Source of the DNA: Gallaecimonas mangrovi | GTDB taxonomy: Bacteria > Pseudomonadota > Gammaproteobacteria > Enterobacterales > Gallaecimonadaceae | DNA: 64,000 nucleotides | Assembly: GCF_003367375.1 (NCBI RefSeq) | Contig: NZ_CP031416.1 | Coordinates: 751,501 to 815,500, forward strand | Reading direction: 5' to 3' | In this document: piece after piece, positions 24,300-32,241 of the stretch | Position numbering within the stretch: position 1 is the stretch's first letter | How the letters are laid out: the number at the start of each line of letters is the position of its first letter | The notes under the pieces: generated by a model | What the model saw: the letters and a program-made list of their open reading frames with translations, nothing else | Told to the model about the DNA's origin: nothing | Database searches by the model: none | Program-made: the position numbers and the translations under genes

Positions 24300-25043
24300 A
24301 TGGCCAATACTGCCCTTTATACTGACCTGTCTGGCTACTACGACCTGATGTGCGCTGATATCGACTACCAGGCGCAAAGCCAAGCGCTGCTGCGCTTGAA
24401 TCGGATCTTTGGCAACCAAGGCCAGCACCACCTTGACCTTGCATGTGGCACCGGCCCCCACATTCGCCATTTTCTTGATGCGGGCTTTATAAGTAGCGGC
24501 TTGGACTTAAACCAGCCGATGCTGGATTTGGCCGCCAAGCGCTGCCCAGAGGCGCAGTTTTCACTGCAAAACATGTGTGATTTTGTGGTGGATGAACCGC
24601 AAGATGTGATCACCTGCTTTTTATATTCCATCCACTATTGCGGTGCTGTTGCGGCGCTACAAGCCTGTATTGCCAAGGCCTATAACGCCTTAACCCCAGG
24701 CGGGGTCTTTGCTTTTAATGCCGTTGACCGCCTTAAAATTGACAACAATTCATCGGTTAGCCATAGCGCCGTACAACAAGAGCAGCTGTTTTGGTTTCGC
24801 TCAGGCTGGCATTACATTGGCGAAGGTGAGCGCCAGTCGTTACGGCTGAATATTGAAAAACACCATCAGGGCAATGTTGAGTTTTGGCATGACGAGCACC
24901 CGATGGTAGCGGTGACCTTTCTTGAGCTACAAGCGCTGCTAGCGCCCTATTTTGAAGTGCATATCTTTGAGCACGACTACCACAAAATTGTGCCCTGGGA
25001 TGGTGAGTCTGGTAACGCCATCTTTGTTTGCGTGAAGCGCTAA
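24300..25043 (+). CDS. Class I SAM-dependent methyltransferase
   Basis: 247-residue Rossmann-fold methyltransferase. Motif I is HLDLACGTGPH (about 41-51), with SGLDLNQPMLDLA as motif II and a VITCFLYSIHY strand as motif IV. ATG 24300 begins the homologous part (NTALYTDLSGYYDLM); the longer upstream frame overlaps the divergent promoter region and looks non-coding. The YDLM start resembles methyltransferases acting on small molecules or sugars. Substrate unknown. Confidence 0.85.
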   Translation: MANTALYTDLSGYYDLMCADIDYQAQSQALLRLNRIFGNQGQHHLDLACGTGPHIRHFLDAGFISSGLDLNQPMLDLAAKRCPEAQFSLQNMCDFVVDEPQDVITCFLYSIHYCGAVAALQACIAKAYNALTPGGVFAFNAVDRLKIDNNSSVSHSAVQQEQLFWFRSGWHYIGEGERQSLRLNIEKHHQGNVEFWHDEHPMVAVTFLELQALLAPYFEVHIFEHDYHKIVPWDGESGNAIFVCVKR

Positions 25044-25056
25044 GCGCCCCAAAACA

Positions 25057-25080
25057 AAAAGGCCCGAAAGGGCCTTTTTT
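25057..25080 (+). terminator. Rho-independent terminator after the methyltransferase
   Basis: AAGGCCC and GGGCCTT arms with a GAAA loop, then a T run. It may also serve the minus-strand frame ending at 25079. Confidence 0.85.
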
Positions 25081-25348
25081 ACCTTGCCTTGCCCAATTTT
25101 TGTGTGGCTTTAGGTTTAAAATGTTCCACGCCGTCATTAGCGCCTTTTTTAAATAAAAGTCCTTTTCGGACCATAACAATTAAACCGACAAACCGATTGC
25201 CGTCGGACGGCGTTATTGCGAAATAGGAAAAATCATTCCCAGGTAGTAGATGATTTCCTAACTGTGCTGGACATATTGTCCAGGCTTGTTCTTTGTTTCG
25301 CTGTCGTGGTTGAGCCACCAACGGCACCGGTTGCTGTTGTCGGCTCAT
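25079..25348 (-). CDS. Uncertain 89-residue ORF, overlaps the next one
   Basis: No recognised family. The amino-acid make-up from about residue 31 (NHLLPGNDFSYFAITPSDGN) onward looks protein-like, with an RFVGLIVMVRKGLLF strand and a Lys-rich end. It overlaps the frame at 25233-25628 by 116 bases in the +1 phase. The codons just upstream of ATG 25348 read as a hydrophobic stretch (ASIGILGAAG) back to a stop. It could be the displaced 3' half of that gene after a frameshift, a separate gene, or noise. Confidence 0.3.
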   Translation of the reverse strand: MSRQQQPVPLVAQPRQRNKEQAWTICPAQLGNHLLPGNDFSYFAITPSDGNRFVGLIVMVRKGLLFKKGANDGVEHFKPKATQKLGKAR

Positions 25349-25628
25349 GCCAGCTGCCCCCAGGATGCCGATGCTGGCGATCAGTATCTTTTATATGCTG
25401 CCATTCACCCGTTTTAACGACTTTGTTGGTGGCTTCGTCAATGGTCAGCCGCCGCCGTTCGTGACGTGTGGATACAGATTGACTGCGCTGCTTCCCACCG
25501 GCGTTGGTAGTGAACTCACGGACCTGTCGGCCCTTTCTACTTTCGTACTGGAGCCGGGTTTTAGGTTCAGTGGTGGTTTTTGACGGGCCAGGAGCTGCAA
25601 TCTTCGCCCATGTTTTATTGCTATCCAT
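25233..25628 (-). CDS. Hypothetical basic hydrophilic protein
   Basis: 131 residues, very rich in Arg, Lys, Thr and Ser, with no membrane segment or recognised domain; the most structured stretch is TIDEATNKVVKTGEW. GAGG six bases before ATG 25628 and an AT-rich, promoter-like region upstream (25640-25820) make translation plausible. Its 3' third overlaps another frame, see 25079-25348. Codon pattern is less regular than in neighbouring genes, so it may be foreign or decaying. Confidence 0.4.
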   Translation of the reverse strand: MDSNKTWAKIAAPGPSKTTTEPKTRLQYESRKGRQVREFTTNAGGKQRSQSVSTRHERRRLTIDEATNKVVKTGEWQHIKDTDRQHRHPGGSWHEPTTATGAVGGSTTTAKQRTSLDNMSSTVRKSSTTWE

Positions 25629-25820
25629 GTCTAACCTCGCGATAAAGGACCCTGCATTAAATAGGGGTGTTTGGTTCTGAAAAATGGCATCGCTACTTGA
25701 AGGGATTTAAGTATTGCTTTTGGAGTTAGTCAATTTGTTTTTTTTATTTAACAGTCGTGACATATGGGTTTTATTTTTCCTGTTTGAGGATGTTTTTTAC
25801 CTATTAAATTATTTTCAAAT

Positions 25821-25851
25821 AAAAAAACGGCACCCTTGGGCACCGTTTTTT
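25821..25851 (-). terminator. Terminator of the yeeN gene
   Basis: On the minus strand ACGGTGCCC and GGGTGCCGT arms with an AA loop followed by seven T, 15 bases after the stop. Confidence 0.92.
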
Positions 25852-25865
25852 CTAGCTGTTACCGC

Positions 25866-26585
25866 TTAGGCAAATTTACCGTTATGGTAAATCTCCTGCA
25901 CGTCTTCCAAGTCGTTCATCATGCCAACGAAGCGTTCAAACTGCTCGGCATCTTCACCGGCCAGTTCGTGGTCAGCCTGCGGCAGATAAAGAATATCTTC
26001 CACTTCAAAGTCGATGTCGGGGTTCATTTCCTGCAAGCAGGTTTTGGTTTTAAAGAACTCCGTTGGTGGTACCAGCACCGTTACCATGCCGTCGTCTGCT
26101 TCTACGTCAGAGACATCTACGTCGGCTTCCATCAGTGCTTCAAGTACCGGTTCGTCGTCATCACCGGCAAACACAAACATGGCGCGGTGATCGAACATGT
26201 GCGAAACGGAACCCTGGCTGCCCAGCTTGGCTTTGCAGCGGGAGAACACGCCACGAATTTCGCCAAAAGTGCGGTTGGGGTTGTCGGTCAGGGCGCTTAT
26301 CAGCACCAAGGCGCCACCGGGGCCAATACCTTCGTACAGGGCTGGTTGGAAGTCTTCACCACCGGCGCCAGCGGCTTTGTCGATGGCTTTATCAATAACG
26401 TGGGTAGGCACCTGATCTTTCTTGGCGCGGTCAATCAGGGCGCGCAGAGCCAGGTTACCGTTGGGGTCTGTGCCGCCTTGCTTGGCGCAGACGTAAATGC
26501 TGCGGCCGTATTTGGAATAAATTTTGGTTTTGGTTGCGGCCGTTTTGGCCATGGATTCTTTACGGTTGTTAAACGCTCGGCCCAT
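25866..26585 (-). CDS. yeeN: YebC/PmpR-family protein, YeeN type
   Basis: 239 residues, against 238 for E. coli YeeN, the second YebC paralogue of enterobacteria. Landmarks: [60 protein letters not shown], and the end [11 protein letters not shown] that parallels YeeN's VQKVYHN. Family members bind DNA as regulators, and recent work ties YebC proteins to relief of ribosome stalling at proline runs; which applies to YeeN is unsettled. Stand-alone gene with its own terminator. Confidence 0.92.
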   Translation of the reverse strand: MGRAFNNRKESMAKTAATKTKIYSKYGRSIYVCAKQGGTDPNGNLALRALIDRAKKDQVPTHVIDKAIDKAAGAGGEDFQPALYEGIGPGGALVLISALTDNPNRTFGEIRGVFSRCKAKLGSQGSVSHMFDHRAMFVFAGDDDEPVLEALMEADVDVSDVEADDGMVTVLVPPTEFFKTKTCLQEMNPDIDFEVEDILYLPQADHELAGEDAEQFERFVGMMNDLEDVQEIYHNGKFA

Positions 26586-26703
26586 GGGAATTTTCTTCTT
26601 GGCTAATTAAAAAATCAGCAGGATTGTACCCGCTGGCGGCCTTGCTGTCTTGTGTTGTGCCGCCATCAAAGGTGGTTACCGGGCCGGTTAGCGCCGTTTT
26701 TTA

Positions 26704-26731
26704 GCAAAAAAAAGCGGGCCTGGGCCCGCTT
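26704..26731 (-). terminator. Terminator of the M19-like gene (copy 1 of an identical pair)
   Basis: On the minus strand AGCGGGCC/CAGGCCCGCT-type stem followed by eight T. The 28 bases are identical to those at 29315-29342. Confidence 0.92.
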
Positions 26732-26749
26732 GCTTGGGGGAGTTGGTTG

Positions 26750-28960
26750 CTATTGCTGCTGTAACTGGGCAGCGCGGCTAATGGCGTTACTCCACATGGT
26801 GGTGAAAAAATCAGCTGAGCGATAAACCGGCTCCAGGTCAGAGCGTTTTAAACCTTGTTGGCGAAGATCTTCAAAAAAGTCCGGCATCATGCCCATGTGG
26901 GCCGCGCCGTCGGTATTGAAGTCATAAAGACGATTGCCAAACTGGTATTCGGCCATGGTGCTGCCATCGGTTTTGGTGGCGGCTTGGCGCAAGCTGTTGT
27001 CTAAGGCGAAGGGATAGACCACTTTGCTAGAGCTGGGTTGCTCGATATCGGTGCTACCGCCTGGGCAGGCATTGGCCCCGAAACGGGGCCCCGGCATGTG
27101 GGCAAAGCCGTTAAAGTCGGTACCGATAGTGATGCGCCCATCATAGGCCGCATCCCCTACCAGGTTTAGCAGGTATTGATATGACTGCACAAAGGTTTGG
27201 CTGGTGGCGCCACAGGCATTGGCAATATAAGTACCGTCGTCATTACGCCATTCACCCACTTGGTCTAAATCGCCTTGGCCCGGGATCAAACCTACCATGC
27301 CGCCAAGGTTGATGATGCGCAGCAGACTGTCATCCCGAGGGTTGGCTTCATGGCGGTTATCAAGGTTATCCATGTCATAAACACCGGTGTGACCGGTGAC
27401 AATACCGGGGTAAGCCGCTGCTTCAGCGATATCAAGGGCGTCACTTAACGACTTGGCCGACATATGGCCAACATCAATGATCATGCCTTTTTGCATCAGC
27501 AGGCTCATCAAGGTTTTACCGTCGTCGGTTAGGCCTTCTACATTGCAATCTTGGCTGTAATGTTTGCAGTCGTAGCTGTCGCCACTGCCCAGAATGTTAT
27601 AAAGCGCAGCGCCGCCAAAGCCATTGGTTTTTAAGTGAATAGGAAATATAAAACGCAGACCAAGGTCATACAGTTCATCAACCCCTGCTGACAGGCTGTC
27701 GCTGTCGCAGCTATCGATTTCGCAATCGAGTAGGTAATCGACCTCACTGCCTAAAATCACCGCCAGCTTTCCTTGGCTTATTACCTCTTGGGCTTCACTG
27801 GGGCTGCTGACAATGCGAAACCAGCCTTCACCACTACCGCCGTTTTGGGCATCAATCCAGGTTTGCATGTCATAGACCGCCTGGGTTTGGCGTTTAAGGG
27901 TCAACATGTCGTTCAAGTCCAGTGTCGGATCGCTAGCGATGGCAATGCCCTTGATGATATCCGGCAAGCCGTTGTCGGTGGCGCCAAACATGTAGTCACC
28001 GTTGACGGCCAGCACCACCATGGCGCGCATGCCGCCCTCATAGGCTCGTTTCACCCATTGGTAATACATGGTCTGGTGGGTATAGCTGTTGTAGGCAGGC
28101 CAATAGGGAAAGTCTGGGTAACCTTCACTTTCGTGGCTAGCGGTATTGAGGGCGGCGCCAACGTAGTCGTCTTGCAAGATAGCTTCAACCCGGGAGTGGC
28201 CGCCGGAATGCGCTTCATCGTCGCCACTGGGGCAACTGCCAAGGGCGCTTGCCGGGTCGCCATAGGGTTCGCCATGGAAAATAACCCCGCCAAAGCCCAA
28301 GTGTGCCATTAGGTGTGAATGCAGGTCGATGTAGCCGGGGAGGGTGCCGCTGCGCTTAAGGCTGTCGTCGGCGCCACGACTATAAGCTTGGGGGCTGGCT
28401 TCGCAGCGGCTGTCAGGGATGTACCATTCTCCCCACATGCCCGTTAGTCCGCCGGTATTCACACACTCATCGGGGGATGCATAGGTTTTCCCAGCCAGTG
28501 TCATCGGCATCATGGCGCAGGCTTCTTCCCAGCTAAAGTCATCGGGGATATTCCAAAGCCGCGATGAATATTTGTGTAATCCGGCATAGGTGCCGCTACT
28601 GATGCAGCCGTCGTCTTGGTGGGTGTAGTAACTGCTGCCCACTAACGCTGCCCAATTGGCTTCGCAGCTGTCATCTTTGATATCGAACTGGCCGGTAACA
28701 GTGTCGCCGTCGACCACACAGCGGTCAGGGCCGCTATAGCTTTTCCCGTCAATGCTGGCTGCTGTGGCTAAGCAGGTTGCTTGGGCATCGGCGCTACTGT
28801 CAATGCCATTGAGTACCGCTGAATATTGGCGTTTCCCTGGGTAAATGATGGTGCAACTGTCTTGCGTAAAGCTGCCCCAGTACACATCAGCTTGGGCTAA
28901 TGCCGGTAGCAGCAATAAACCAAGCCAGTAATGTCGCTTGCGCTGAATAATGCGATACAT
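26750..28960 (-). CDS. Exported M19-like (renal dipeptidase type) metallohydrolase with tandem Cys repeats
   Basis: 736 residues from ATG 28960, chosen because AGGAGA lies eight bases upstream; the 50 upstream codons look non-coding. Signal peptide about 1-24 (ALAQA-DV). Residues 27-190 hold two repeats of about 80 residues, each with four cysteines (36, 63, 81, 99 and 119, 148, 166, 186), a YS..L stretch, an AGK/DGK.Y..PD.CV stretch and a D..CEA end. The hydrolase domain starts with IDLHSHL (metal ligands His214, His216), then IIDVGHMS and IVTGHTG for later His ligands and GTDFNGFAHMPG for an Asp. Classical M19 dipeptidases are about 320-400 residues, so this is a long form with a novel N-terminus. 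Substrate unknown; periplasmic or secreted. Confidence 0.82.
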   Translation of the reverse strand: MYRIIQRKRHYWLGLLLLPALAQADVYWGSFTQDSCTIIYPGKRQYSAVLNGIDSSADAQATCLATAASIDGKSYSGPDRCVVDGDTVTGQFDIKDDSCEANWAALVGSSYYTHQDDGCISSGTYAGLHKYSSRLWNIPDDFSWEEACAMMPMTLAGKTYASPDECVNTGGLTGMWGEWYIPDSRCEASPQAYSRGADDSLKRSGTLPGYIDLHSHLMAHLGFGGVIFHGEPYGDPASALGSCPSGDDEAHSGGHSRVEAILQDDYVGAALNTASHESEGYPDFPYWPAYNSYTHQTMYYQWVKRAYEGGMRAMVVLAVNGDYMFGATDNGLPDIIKGIAIASDPTLDLNDMLTLKRQTQAVYDMQTWIDAQNGGSGEGWFRIVSSPSEAQEVISQGKLAVILGSEVDYLLDCEIDSCDSDSLSAGVDELYDLGLRFIFPIHLKTNGFGGAALYNILGSGDSYDCKHYSQDCNVEGLTDDGKTLMSLLMQKGMIIDVGHMSAKSLSDALDIAEAAAYPGIVTGHTGVYDMDNLDNRHEANPRDDSLLRIINLGGMVGLIPGQGDLDQVGEWRNDDGTYIANACGATSQTFVQSYQYLLNLVGDAAYDGRITIGTDFNGFAHMPGPRFGANACPGGSTDIEQPSSSKVVYPFALDNSLRQAATKTDGSTMAEYQFGNRLYDFNTDGAAHMGMMPDFFEDLRQQGLKRSDLEPVYRSADFFTTMWSNAISRAAQLQQQ

Positions 28961-29314
28961 GGTAATGCTCTCCTTGCTATTAAGGAACTTGCCTTTGACG
29001 GCTGCCAGCCGCCCGCTTTGGTGCACTGGCGCCAGCAGGTGCCAGTACAAACAGCTTTTAAACACGGGGAAGGAAGAGCGGGTTTGCACCCTTGGTGGCG
29101 GGATGGACATGAAAAATGTTGTGCCTTAAGGCCCGTAATAGCACTAGCCTTGGATGTCCTTTTCCCAGCAAAAAGTCGCCCCTTTTCTGCAATAAAAGGT
29201 GCGTAATTATGTCTTTGTTATCAATATTTATGTTTTTTGTTATTTAATCTTGGTCACGTAATACTGGTAGTGACACTGTTTTTAGTGAGCTAGATCGATA
29301 GCGTTTAAATTCAT
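28961..29314. other. Promoter region of the M19-like gene
   Basis: About 350 bases without a credible gene. It contains an inverted repeat GTCAC-12-GTGAC at 29253-29274 and AT-rich DNA at 29190-29250, both possible control sites for the minus-strand gene. Confidence 0.4.
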
Positions 29315-29342
29315 GCAAAAAAAAGCGGGCCTGGGCCCGCTT
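29315..29342 (-). terminator. Terminator of ribB (copy 2 of an identical pair)
   Basis: Same 28 bases as 26704-26731 (stem and eight-T tail), 16 bases after the ribB stop. Confidence 0.92.
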
Positions 29343-29358
29343 CTCTTGGTGCTGGTAA

Positions 29359-30024
29359 TTAAACCGCTTCTTGTTGTAACGCTAAGCGGTATTGGGCCAA
29401 GTCTTCAATGGTCAGCACCGGCATGGCGTGCTTTTTACCGAAGGCGATGATTTCTGGCAGACGGGCCATGGTGCCGTCCTCCAGGGTAACCTCGCACAGC
29501 ACCCCGGCCGGGGCTAGCCCTGCCAGACGCATTAAATCGACAGTGCCTTCGGTGTGGCCGCGGCGTTCCAGCACACCACCGGCTTTGGCCCGCAGCGGAA
29601 ACACGTGGCCGGGGCGTGCTAAATGCTCGGGTTTGGCGTTTTCGGCAATGGCGGTTTTGATGGTGGTAACGCGATCGGCAGCACTGACGCCGGTGGTTAC
29701 CCCTTCTTTGGCCTCAATAGTGACGGTAAAAGCGGTTTGGTTTTTCGAGTTATTGGCGGCCACCATCGGTGGCAGTGCCAACTGATTGGCTTGTGCGTCG
29801 GTAAGGCACAGGCAAACGATGCCGGAGCATTCACGGATCATCAATGCCATTTGCGCATTGGTGAGATGTTCGGCGCTATAGATAAGGTCGCCTTCGTTTT
29901 CGCGGTCTTCATCGTCTACCACTAGCACTCCCTGGCCGGCTTTAAGGGCGGCAAGGGCGGCATCAACGCGTTCGATAGGGGTGCCAAACTCGGCAAGTAA
30001 AGAAGTTTGGTTAGTCTGACTCAT
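29359..30024 (-). CDS. ribB: 3,4-dihydroxy-2-butanone-4-phosphate synthase
   Basis: 221 residues, the size of stand-alone RibB. It converts ribulose 5-phosphate to 3,4-dihydroxy-2-butanone 4-phosphate and formate in riboflavin synthesis. Visible signatures: [15 protein letters not shown] with the acidic Mg-binding loop, [32 protein letters not shown] and [23 protein letters not shown], quoted in part. No GTP cyclohydrolase II domain is fused. ATG 30024 follows GGAG by about ten bases; the 17 codons upstream lack a ribosome site. An FMN riboswitch precedes it at 30126-30266, so excess FMN should shut it down. No other rib gene is nearby. Confidence 0.96.
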   Translation of the reverse strand: MSQTNQTSLLAEFGTPIERVDAALAALKAGQGVLVVDDEDRENEGDLIYSAEHLTNAQMALMIRECSGIVCLCLTDAQANQLALPPMVAANNSKNQTAFTVTIEAKEGVTTGVSAADRVTTIKTAIAENAKPEHLARPGHVFPLRAKAGGVLERRGHTEGTVDLMRLAGLAPAGVLCEVTLEDGTMARLPEIIAFGKKHAMPVLTIEDLAQYRLALQQEAV

Positions 30025-30125
30025 GGTAATAACGCTCCAATAGCTACCAGAATCAGGGCACAGGAATGGCTGCAAATATAAATATGCACGCAGGCAAAGA
30101 GCACAGCCAGGCCGTGCCCTTTGCC

Positions 30126-30266
30126 CTTATCCTCTTCCATCCGGACTATGACCGTCGGCTCTGGACTTTGACCAGATCTGCTTGACCCCGGCATGGCCGG
30201 GCGCTCGCGGGCTTGCCCCTTGGGGCCTACCGCCGGTGGGGAATTTCGCCCCGCCCTGAGAATAAG
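30126..30266 (-). ncRNA. FMN riboswitch (RFN element)
   Basis: Read on the minus strand it begins CTTATTCTCAGGGCGGGG and holds the invariant GAAATTCCCCACCGGCGGTA, AGCCCGCGAGCGC, GACCAGATCTGGTC-region, CCGACGGTCATAGTCCGGAT and GAAGAGGATAAG blocks in canonical order, with P1 ends CTTAT/ATAAG pairing. It lies about 100 bases before ribB. Known mode: FMN binding blocks expression by terminator formation or by hiding the ribosome site. I see no T-tailed terminator in 30025-30125, so translational control is more likely. Confidence 0.95.
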
Positions 30267-31495
30267 TAATCAACAAAGGTGATTGCCGTCACAAAACGGC
30301 AGGCACATGCTACTGCGACCCGCCGCAATTGGAAAGCGCTTGGGTAAAAAAGGCTGTTGCAGCTAATCGATTAATGGCTTCTGGCCATGAAACTGTGGCA
30401 GCACGTCGCTGGCCGGTTTTAATTATGTGGTGGTAAGCGCTGTCACCAGCGCCTTGTTACGCTAGCCCGATAAACCTCAGGCTGCCCATGCTGCTTGCGT
30501 CTGCTGGAATAGGCTGGCGGCAACAGATCCAACTGGCTGGTTGCGACAGACCGTAGGGAAGGGAGCCTAGTAAAGGTGCTTGCAGTGCATCAGGTAGTGA
30601 CAGCTGGTGCATGGGTTTTTACCGCTACGGCGGCATATCTAAACGTATCCAGGCGTTTTTGGATTTCTATCAGCCCCGTTTTTCGCTTTGAGCAGGCGTG
30701 GCGAATAATTTATTTTTTCTATTTATAGAAAGGTGAATTTTAAATTAAACAAACAATGGCTGTGCCGGGTTTATGCTTGCAAGCCCCTGAGGGGGAATGT
30801 CTTGCTGCTGTAAATAGCTTTTAGGTGTGATGTTGATCTCAAAAGCAAGCGGTGAGCGCTTCTCGGCATAAGCCTGTTCAACCTGTACTCATTCCCCACA
30901 AGGCGTTGCTTTAGATGTAACGGCATCGAAAAACGTTAGGGGAATTTATTGATGGCAGTAACGTAATTGTTAAACTAATTGCTTAAAAAAGAACCTCTAT
31001 AAAACAAAGCCGCTATCCTTTTAATTTGTACGAATTATGCAGCTGCGATTTCTTAGTCTTTCATTTTGTTTTTATTTTTATTATTTAAGGCGCATTTATT
31101 TGAGGTCCGACCATGATTAACTTTTATTCATGATAAAAAAGGCGCGCTTTAAAGAAATAGCCCGCTCGGTAAGCTACTGGCCAGTAAACCACTAACTTCT
31201 GCCACTCTTCTGTTTGACCGACAGGGCTTCACTTACGCATAGTGGCGGCGCCTTACATACGCCGAACGCAAAAGCGTGTTGCTTGCAATCTCAAAAATTA
31301 TTGATGAAGATCCCGCGGATACATTTGGATCGTACTGCCTTTTAGCAAATAGCTAAGCTGGATAGGGAATTGAGGTCAAAAGTTCAACCGTTTTGATGCT
31401 TTTGATTTCCATTCTCATTTGCGGTTTGGCTAATTAAAGTCTGTGCTATTTTGATGGTGTCGATTTTTAAATAAAAAGGCGGATTGAGGCTGATT
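30267..31495. other. Long gene-free region between ribB and the GMC operon
   Basis: About 1.2 kb with no convincing coding frame. The left part (30300-30660) has the composition of decayed coding DNA; the middle and right (30700-31160) are AT-rich. Two AGCGCT-centred palindromes (30333-30347 and 30433-30448) resemble LacI-family half sites only loosely. Promoters for ribB (left) and the dehydrogenase operon (right) must lie here. No tRNA or recognised RNA seen. Confidence 0.5.
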
Positions 31496-32221
31496 ATGAA
31501 TCGTAGAGATGCTCTATTTTCCTTGGGAAAAATAGCTGCCTTAGCTGTTGTTCCCCCGGTGAGCGCAAAAGAATTGAAAGGGTTCCCTCGGGATACCGCT
31601 TTAACCCAGGACAGTCTGCCGCAAGGTATTCGTCCCGGTGGTGCGCAAGTAATAACCGACGAAACCGATCGTAAAACCTTGGCGGCTGTTTTTGACCGTC
31701 TTATCCCTGCTGACGAGTATGGTCCCTCCGCTACCCAGGCCGGTTGCCTGGAGTTTTTGGACAACCAGTTGGCAGGTGACTACGGCGACGGCAAGGTGCT
31801 GTATTTAGACAAGCCTCTGCACCCCAAAAATGAAGAAGCGATCATGAAGGCGCCGCAGTTCCTGGCAACGCCTCGTGAACGTTATGCCACTGGCGTGAAA
31901 GCGCTGGAAGCCTATGCGCAAAAAACCGACGGTAAAGCTTTTGCCGATCTGAGCGCTGAGCGCATTGATGAAATTTTGACCGGGCTTGAAGCCGGTAAAA
32001 TCGACCTGGGTGGCGATGTTGATGGCCAAGCTTTCTTTGAGCTGATGCTGCAAAACGCCCGTGAAGGTTATCTGGCTGATCCACTGTACGGTGGTAATAA
32101 AGGTATGGCCGGTTGGAAAATGATTGGCTTCCCTGGCGCCCGTTATGACTACCGCCCTTATATTGATCGCCGTGGCGAAGACCTGGGTCTTATCCCTGTC
32201 AGCCTGATCCCTGAAGACTGA
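31496..32221 (+). CDS. Gluconate 2-dehydrogenase subunit 3-like protein (Tat-exported small subunit)
   Basis: 241 residues from ATG 31496, with GAGG seven bases upstream. The N-terminus MNRRDALFSLGKIAALAVV is a twin-arginine signal. The mature part has the family segments FDRLIPADEYGPSATQAGC and FFELMLQNAREGYLADPLYGGN, closing with GFPGARYDYRPYIDR. In membrane-bound FAD dehydrogenases (gluconate, sorbitol, fructose type) this subunit chaperones the catalytic subunit, which lacks its own signal, through the Tat pore. The gene heads the three-gene operon. Confidence 0.93.
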   Translation: MNRRDALFSLGKIAALAVVPPVSAKELKGFPRDTALTQDSLPQGIRPGGAQVITDETDRKTLAAVFDRLIPADEYGPSATQAGCLEFLDNQLAGDYGDGKVLYLDKPLHPKNEEAIMKAPQFLATPRERYATGVKALEAYAQKTDGKAFADLSAERIDEILTGLEAGKIDLGGDVDGQAFFELMLQNAREGYLADPLYGGNKGMAGWKMIGFPGARYDYRPYIDRRGEDLGLIPVSLIPED

Positions 32222-32241
32222 GCCCAGGAGCAAATACAATA

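Noticed and set aside
25836-26606. 256-codon plus-strand frame opposite yeeN
   Set aside because: Antisense shadow of a conserved YebC-family gene; low-complexity Phe/His/Gly-rich translation without domain.
30333-30448. Two AGCGCT-centred sites resembling LacI-family operators
   Set aside because: Symmetry beyond the six-base core is poor and no sugar operon starts nearby.
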